A DNA stretch of 64,000 bases, taken from positions 16,430,001 through 16,494,000 of the forward strand of contig CM082576.2 of the NCBI GenBank assembly GCA_040954595.2, read 5' to 3'. The translations under genes were made by a program, and so were the position numbers. The notes below the pieces were generated by a model. The model made no database searches. It was not told the origin of the DNA and saw only the letters and a list, made by a program, of their open reading frames with translations. This DNA is from Balanoglossus misakiensis. Lineage: Eukaryota > Hemichordata. This document shows, piece by piece, positions 58,069 through 64,000 of the stretch. The first letter of the stretch is position 1. Every line of letters begins with the position of its first letter.

Positions 58069-58449
58069 CTGGGTTTCTCAATCTCTTTTACATTCCAACT
58101 GTCATCATCCAAATATCATGTCTCCTGTCTTCTGGTTCGACGTTTAGGTTAATTTTCTTAATTTCGAACCTGTGATGCACACCTTCCTACTATTTACAAC
58201 AAAAGTTTGATATGTCTATAAATCTTAGAATAGTGGTTTGTTTACTTTGTTTCTCGCTTGACAAAAGTGTTTCCTTACGAATGCTGAGCCCCATTCGGTA
58301 AGCCGATGCAATTTTACAAATTATCGTTGGGAGTTGCTCGACTTCTTTGGTAAAATGAATGATACTGCTATAATACAATATATCATGCTAGCTTAATAGA
58401 TTTGTGCATATGGTTTTCAAAGTTGATGTGAAAAATATGGTTCTAATTG

Positions 58450-58870
58450 TTGGCAAAAGTAACCTTATCTGTCGTTAGTCTAATATTTTAGAGAAAGAAA
58501 CAACGAAAACAGTTTTTTACGGAGCCCTGTAAGCGGTTCTGGGGTCTCTTTACCGTGCCGGGCATTTCACAGTAAAACTTCACTATGTATTCATACACCA
58601 GCGGAGGGGTGGGTACAAGATTTGACCCTGAACAAGGTCTACAAACGGCGATGGGTCGGCTCGTTCTCTCCCCTTTCACTCAACCACCTGACCCCTGCCT
58701 CGACCTGTTCACTACTGGTGTAATTTCCACAGCTACCCACGTGACCATAGCGTACAAGGGCTCATAGACATGGTCTATTTTACCCGGAAATGGCTAGCTA
58801 ACTGCAAGAATTTGTCAAGACAGTGACAGATAAGATTACTTTCCTATAGCATTGTTCTGTTGGAAATTAT
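58450..58870 (-). repeat. SUEL-like exon module, copy b
   Basis: Encodes VYEYIVKFYCEMPGT on the minus strand (58554 upward) with a conserved GTAAAG donor after it. Nearly identical to 59332-59735 over ~400 bp. No partner exon with the CCIYVD half was found nearby. Confidence 0.75.
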
Positions 58871-59080
58871 CACTTTCCTCAATTATAGTATACTACCCAA
58901 ATAATAAAAAATATATTCTCTGCGAATTATGGTGTGTTTTTAGTGACTGTATGTTAAGTAAGTTCAAATCTTAATCCTTCCAAAGGAGGACAATGCTCAG
59001 AAAATTTAGTCTTTTCAAATTTCCCCTTCAGAATTTATCACCGTCACTTTCGACCTTCAAGCCACGTTCTGGACACACAG
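58871..59080. repeat. Duplicated segment, repeated at 63792-64000
   Basis: CACTTTCCTCAATTATAGTA through TTCGACCTTCAAGCCAC is shared with 63792-64000 at about 97% identity by eye. Confidence 0.9.
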
Positions 59081-59331
59081 ACCCATACTCGCGTAAACAA
59101 AACCATTTGGGTCTTACCATCAGGCAGCGCTTTTAAAATAATGCTATTTATGTCCTAGAATCTTACTATCTTACTGAGATTAACACGGTAACGACCTGAA
59201 CATCAGTGTCGTTTACCTATATACATTCATGGTTGTTAAAAGTGTCCCATATGAGTGTTCAGTCCTCGTTCGTTTTGTAAGCCTGTCGTTTTTAGGGTAT
59301 GTGAAAAACACTGCCGTTTTTTTTTTATTAT

Positions 59332-59735
59332 TAGCAAAAGTTACCTTATCTGTCGTTAGTCTAATATTTTAGAGAAAGAAACAACGAAAACAGGTTTTTA
59401 CGGAGCCCTGTAAGCGGTTCTGGGGTCTCTTTACCGTGCCGGGCATTTCACAGTAAAACTTCACTATGTATTCATACACCAACGGAGGGGTGGGTACAAC
59501 GGCGATGGGTCGGCTCGTTCTCTCCCCTTTCACTCAACCACCTGACCCCTGCCTCGACCTGTTCACTACTGATGTAATTTCCACAGTTACCCACGTGACC
59601 ATAGCGTACAAGGGCTTATATATTATGATCACTTTTACCCGGAATGTCTAGCTGCAAGAATTTGTCAAGACAATGACAGATAAGATTACCTTGTACCATT
59701 CCCGTGGCATTTTTCGATTGGGAAATTGTCAACTT
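59332..59735 (-). repeat. SUEL-like exon module, copy c
   Basis: Same layout as copy b, with a short deletion after GTGGGTACAA. Encodes the same VYEYIVKFYCEMPGT peptide and GTAAAG donor. Confidence 0.75.
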
Positions 59736-59999
59736 CATCAGCTATGTGTTACCCCCCTCAACCCCCCCCCCCCCCAAAAAAAAAAAAAAAAAAAATTCTA
59801 AGGAAATTTGTGTGTGTTAGTGACTGTGTGTGAAGTCTACCGTTCACGGTAACATAGAAAATTATTTTGCCAAACTTAGAATAGAAAATATATGTTGGAG
59901 TTTATTATTTACATTTATTCACATATGCAGCTCAATTCAAAACACGGTTTAAAAGGACATAAAGTTGTATGCCGGTGCCGAATCACATTGTTTTTTAAA

Positions 60000-60230
60000 A
60001 TGTAGCAAATGTTGTTGAGTCTTCCAAGCGGTTCTGGGGTCTCTTTACCGTGCCGGGCGTTTCACAGTAAAACTTCACCGTGTACTCCTACGCCAGCGTT
60101 TTTTAGTGGAGACAAGGAATGACGGGATGGCCGAACCACCAACATCAGTTCTACTTGTTCAACACCAGTGTACTTCCCCCGGCGTACTTTCCACGGCTAC
60201 CCACGTGACCATAGCTTGGCGGTCTCTTTG
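60000..60230 (-). repeat. SUEL-like exon module, copy d (most diverged)
   Basis: Encodes EYTVKFYCETPGT on the minus strand followed by the GTAAAG donor. Flanks have diverged from copies b and c. Confidence 0.65.
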
Positions 60231-60608
60231 ATGCAACCTCTTAAAGCCCAGAAATATATACTGTTTTCATTCAGAAGACTAACGACAGACACCGCTGAAT
60301 ATTAAAATCACTGTCTATTGAAATGAGCTGTATATATGATACCAATGGGCCTAATCTTTACGATAGTTACGCATCATACCCTTGCCTTGAGTAGGATGTT
60401 GTATGTGTAACGCTCTTTAGGAAAATAATAATCACAGTCGCGTGCGAGTTTGTTACACGTCGAACTGTTCCTATTCTTCTGAGTCATAGGGGCAATTCGC
60501 CGTGTAATAAAAATGCTCTTTAGATACGACTTTATTTACCCGAAATACCAAAATTTATGCAACAATCACTCCCACTTTTGATCCACGTGTGACCCCCTAG
60601 ATAGGTTA

Positions 60609-61831
60609 GGGAACATTCGTTTTTTACAGGGAGGGGGGGGGGCGGTGGAAATCAGGGGGGGGGGTTACTTTTACAAAGCAGTTTTTAGGGGGGGGGGACA
60701 AATTTTATAATCAATGGTTTGGGGGGGGGGGACAATTTTTACAACAGATTTGTATGGAATTATAGCAAAAAACAACAGAATTGACCGTAAAGTTTATAAA
60801 TAGAATATACGAACATGTCTTTATTCTTCGTGATCAGGTGACAACAAGTACACTTTTGTTCACAAAAATAACATTTTCAGGCTGTATCATGGCAATATTA
60901 TGACATACATCACTTTTAAAACTCTTTGGAAACTGGAAAAATAGCTATATTCCGAAAGACGGATATATGGAGTGTTTGCAAAGATTTTCAGACTTTGTTA
61001 TCACATACACTCAAACAGGATTATATAGATAAGAACACAAATATAGATAAGAACACCAATGAGAACCTAAAAGGAATCTAAAAACCCTTGTACAAAGCAT
61101 TTGTACAAGTTGTATTAAAAAAATACTGTCTATGATATCACGTACAGCTACTGTGGCTATAAGGTAGAGTGTAATGTTAAAAACTGAATGTAATTCTGAA
61201 TAGAATAGAACAGAAACTGAACTATGTAAGCTGAAAGTTTCTGACCTAGACATGTACATGAACAGACATAAATTGACAACAGAGAAAAAGATGCTGAAAA
61301 AAGACAAACTGAAAATAGTTGAAGCGCACTTTGGCCGGAAACTGTGTCAAACAACTCTGGAAAGTCTCAGAGTAAACCATGAGAGGGACAAAGAGGAGGA
61401 TGAGCAGGAGGATGAAGAGGATGACTTGGACGAGGACAGTGAACCAGAAGATGAACATGTAGTGATAGTTGAACTAGGTGATTCAGAGGAAAGTGACTCA
61501 GAAAGTTATAGTGGCGACATTGAAAATGAACTCTTTCACGTAACAAGATCAGGCAGACAATGCACTACTTGAGAATCAAGGAACTATGTAGACTAGGTTT
61601 CATGGTTGATTATGTGGTATGTCGAACATACACCAATATCTGACAAAGTTTGATAAGTTTAATCCGGTGGATAACCTTTTTTTTGGGGGGGGTCACATTT
61701 TACAATTGAAGAATTTAGGGGGGGACACATTTTAGAAAAGTAATTTCGAGGGGGGGGGGTTGCCTTTTACATTTAGTCGGCGACTCAAATTCCACCGCCC
61801 CCCCCCCTCCCTGTAAAAAATGAATGCTCCC
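60609..61831. mobile_element. G-run-ended transposon with TTA target duplication (family B)
   Basis: Starts GGGAACATTCGTTTTTTACA then GGGAGGGGGGGG, and ends CCTCCCTGTAAAAAATGAATG then CTCCC, imperfect inverse ends. TTA flanks both sides (60606-60608, 61832-61834). Subterminal parts on both sides are short AT-rich blocks separated by runs of 8-12 G. The layout matches the family A element at 11811-13055 although the end sequences differ. It carries the ORF at 61252-61572. Confidence 0.83.
61252..61572 (+). CDS. Acidic 106-codon ORF inside the family B element
   Basis: Lysine-rich start (residues 6-30), then a highly acidic middle (48-70, mostly Glu/Asp), and the tail LFHVTRSGRQCTT. The frame is open ~15 codons further upstream, reading LKVSDLDMYM before the start used here; with NRHKLTT..MLKKDKLKIV it is faintly SAP-motif-like. 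It lies wholly within the transposon, so it may be the tail of a lost transposase or an accessory protein. Function unknown; it could be an exon of a longer gene. Confidence 0.45.
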   Translation: MYMNRHKLTTEKKMLKKDKLKIVEAHFGRKLCQTTLESLRVNHERDKEEDEQEDEEDDLDEDSEPEDEHVVIVELGDSEESDSESYSGDIENELFHVTRSGRQCTT

Positions 61832-61834
61832 TTA

Positions 61835-63790
61835 GAATTATCCTGCGCTACAATCTCTGTACGGCAGCGCATTTGACGTGAGCAGGGCCAGGGGGAACGA
61901 ACGCGCTACTTGACAACATGTCATTCCATTCGTGCGACGCGCACGCAGCCGTGCGCACGATGCATGCAATGTGATGTTTGGCCGAAGCAGAGCGACTGCG
62001 GCCGAAGCTTGTGTATCGCTGTTTGTATAAAGTTTACTGGCATACAGTACCTCTTCTACGACTTTTTTTGTAAAATTAGAATTCATTGGTTATTTTGCAT
62101 AATTTTTAACCAATGGCGTACATGGCCAAGACGATTACGGCCTGTATTAAATCGCTAACTTTTCCCGAGTTGCTTAGCATTGCACTGTATGCATCACACG
62201 ACAAATATTACAGAAAACAAAAGTCTCTCACGACTCTTACCCGAGGGAGGCGCTCTTCATATTTTATGTCCAGTAGTTCCAGTGAACACTGCCAAAACAA
62301 GTGCGTGAAGAGCGGGTTCTCAACCAGCCACTTTACAACAAAGAAAATGAAACGAAAGCAGAGAGTGTAGAGCCGTTGCCTGTGCTTTGTGATCGTGAGG
62401 AGTCGTCTATGGCAACAGTGACACAAATAGAACATCAGAACACTTCCTGTTTTCTTGCGACAAAAGCATGATGGGAATTTCATCGCTAGAACTTTCGCGC
62501 GTCCGTGAGCGGGTAACTTAGCAACAAGTATGGCGAACATTCCTTTCTTACGGCGTGGTGGCGACAGCCTTTAGGCGCGGCTTTCCGCGGACCCGAATTT
62601 TCCTTTCATTTGGCGAAGGAGGAATCTTTGCCTGTACAGATTATTCTAAACCTTTAAATCTTGTGAACAAGGGGTAAAACATTCAAATGATAAAATGTAC
62701 TTATTTTTAGTTGGAGTTTTTGACCTAAAATTTGCGTATAAAGTTTCCTTTTAGACTTGCTCTCGTCGTAGTCTCGTGCGACAGTGCTGTAAAAAACAAC
62801 AGTTAGACATGAATCTTACCGAGAGGCGGCGCTTTTCGGATGGCAATGTTAAGTACTTGAAGTGTGGTAGAACTACCAAATGATGAAAACAGGATTTCAG
62901 CGAAAGTTTCTCGTCTTTTGTTACACTGGAGCGCGAAGGGTGGCGTCCATCCGGCGGAGAAAAACGATGGGTATGGCTCTCTCTGCTGGTTTGGTTTCTT
63001 CCATTGCAGCATGTCCATGATTGCAGTCAACAATTCTGATTAGTGAGAGCGCCAAAAAGTTTCATACATCAATCAAAGGTAGGCAATTTCAACGTGGACA
63101 TTCGTTGAATAGAGATCTGCGAACATTTTTTTTTGTCTGAACTTGAAGAAAATGGAGCCGACAAAAATACAGGATATATTCCAAGGGTTACTTTAGCATC
63201 TGTCAGCAAAAAGTTCAAGTTGGATGACCGAGGCATATTCTCTCGATCTGAACCACGTCGAACACTGTCAGTAAAGTGTCGCTGTATATGATGCCGTCAG
63301 GGAAATCACTTGCCCCAAGATACAGCAAAATATTTGACGGAAACACTGGATATATAATAGTAGAAGAATAATCTGAAACATCGGCAGTCATGATACGATT
63401 TAAAGTTCAGTCATGTTGATTGTTTTGAGTTCAGCGTTGGGAAAGCGTTGTACTTTGTCATGCGGGTGGACAATATGGAAGGTCAACTTCCATTTCTTTT
63501 CATGGCGTCGGTATACTCAGTTTATTATGGGTCACAAATCAACTATTTAACATGAACTACCACTGGAATTTTCTTGTTCAACGTTTGAAGGTTTGTTAAA
63601 AAAGCATGAAACTTCAAAAACAAATTGCGTGCAAAGTCTGATTGTGTGTACGTGTGCAGTGAAGGGATGGATTACAGAGACAATATGCGTACGCTCCCTT
63701 TGGAATTCAACTTGCTACAATGTTTGACTTCTGTACTGGCCAGCGATAAAGAAAGTTGTCAAACCCAGAAATCAAAACCGGACACTCAAT
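61835..63790. other. No assignable gene; GC-richer segment
   Basis: 61850-62640 is richer in CpG than its surroundings and could be a promoter region. ORFs at 62113-62370 (+), 62208-62540 (-) and 62803-63033 (-) have no recognisable domain. No RNA gene seen. Confidence 0.4.
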
Positions 63791-63791
63791 T

Positions 63792-64000
63792 AATTTTCCC
63801 TGTATCACTTTCCTCAATTATAGTATACTACCCAAATAATAAAAATTATATTCTCTGCGAATTATGGTGTGTTTTTAGTGACTGTATGTAAAGTAAGTTC
63901 AAATCTTAATCCTTCCAAAGGAGGATAATGCTCAGAAAAGTTAGTCCTTTCAAATTTCCCCTTCAGAATTTATCACCGTCACATTCGACCTTCAAGCCAC
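63792..64000. repeat. Second copy of 58871-59080, cut by the window end
   Basis: Almost identical to 58871-59080, direct orientation, 4.9 kb apart. The duplication continues past the window. Confidence 0.9.

Noticed and set aside
61838-62540. ORFs on both strands in the CpG-richer segment
   Set aside because: No domains or conserved motifs seen, and the two strands overlap; only a possible promoter region is noted.

Overview
The window is animal nuclear DNA. It has intron-split genes with GT/AG splice sites, tandem 5S rRNA genes, a BEL/Pao LTR retrotransposon, LINE remnants, and many short transposons and satellites. The 5S sequence and the lectin, polycystin-type GAIN and fibrinogen-related domains point to a marine invertebrate. 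A hemichordate, echinoderm or related deuterostome is my guess, at low confidence. All recognisable host protein genes are on the minus strand.

Layout. 1-6580 is repeats: a ~114-bp satellite, a TCCA/TTCA microsatellite, duplicated LINE 3' fragments, a 100-bp MITE, a ~490-bp tandem duplication and one end of a poly-C transposon. 6585-13478 is a 5S rDNA array of ~1.3-kb units with five 5S genes, interrupted at 11811-13055 by a transposon with TTA target duplications. 13479-24587 is a BEL/Pao element (minus strand, two identical 305-bp LTRs) with decayed gag-pol. Its integrase is split by a 4.46-kb foldback element (14462-18923) made of inverted 32-bp satellite arms and flanked by a 9-bp target duplication. 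24588-25648 is a piece of the 5S array in inverted orientation, fused directly to the next gene.

25572-51532 is a cluster of tandemly duplicated minus-strand genes. The two full copies (30823-38891 and 42027-50036) each have 13 exons that join in frame. They encode signal peptide, two C-type-lectin-like domains, a polycystin/adhesion-GPCR-type GAIN region, a GPS motif, and a stop just after the GPS, so the products look soluble. The third copy (25572-28795) has lost six GAIN exons in frame, and its last exon runs into a truncated 5S gene, which supplies its C-terminus and stop codon. Relics of two more copies lie at 39990-40069 and 51473-51532. In copy 30823-38891 a transposon sits exactly at an exon/intron border and appears to supply a replacement, frame-preserving splice donor.

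55600-60230 holds part of a second lectin-like gene (SUEL/rhamnose-lectin-like exons plus the first two exons of a fibrinogen-related domain), with the SUEL-like 3' exon present four times. 60609-61831 is a G-rich-ended element related to the one in the 5S array; it carries an acidic ORF. The rest to 64000 has no gene I can identify, apart from the start of a duplication running off the window edge.

The strongest new observations are the transposon-donated splice donor, the lectin/GPS gene fused to 5S rRNA, two different transposons using the same TTA in the 5S spacer, the satellite-armed foldback element, and the soluble CTLD-GAIN-GPS family. Everything comes from reading the sequence by eye; no alignment or database search was run.
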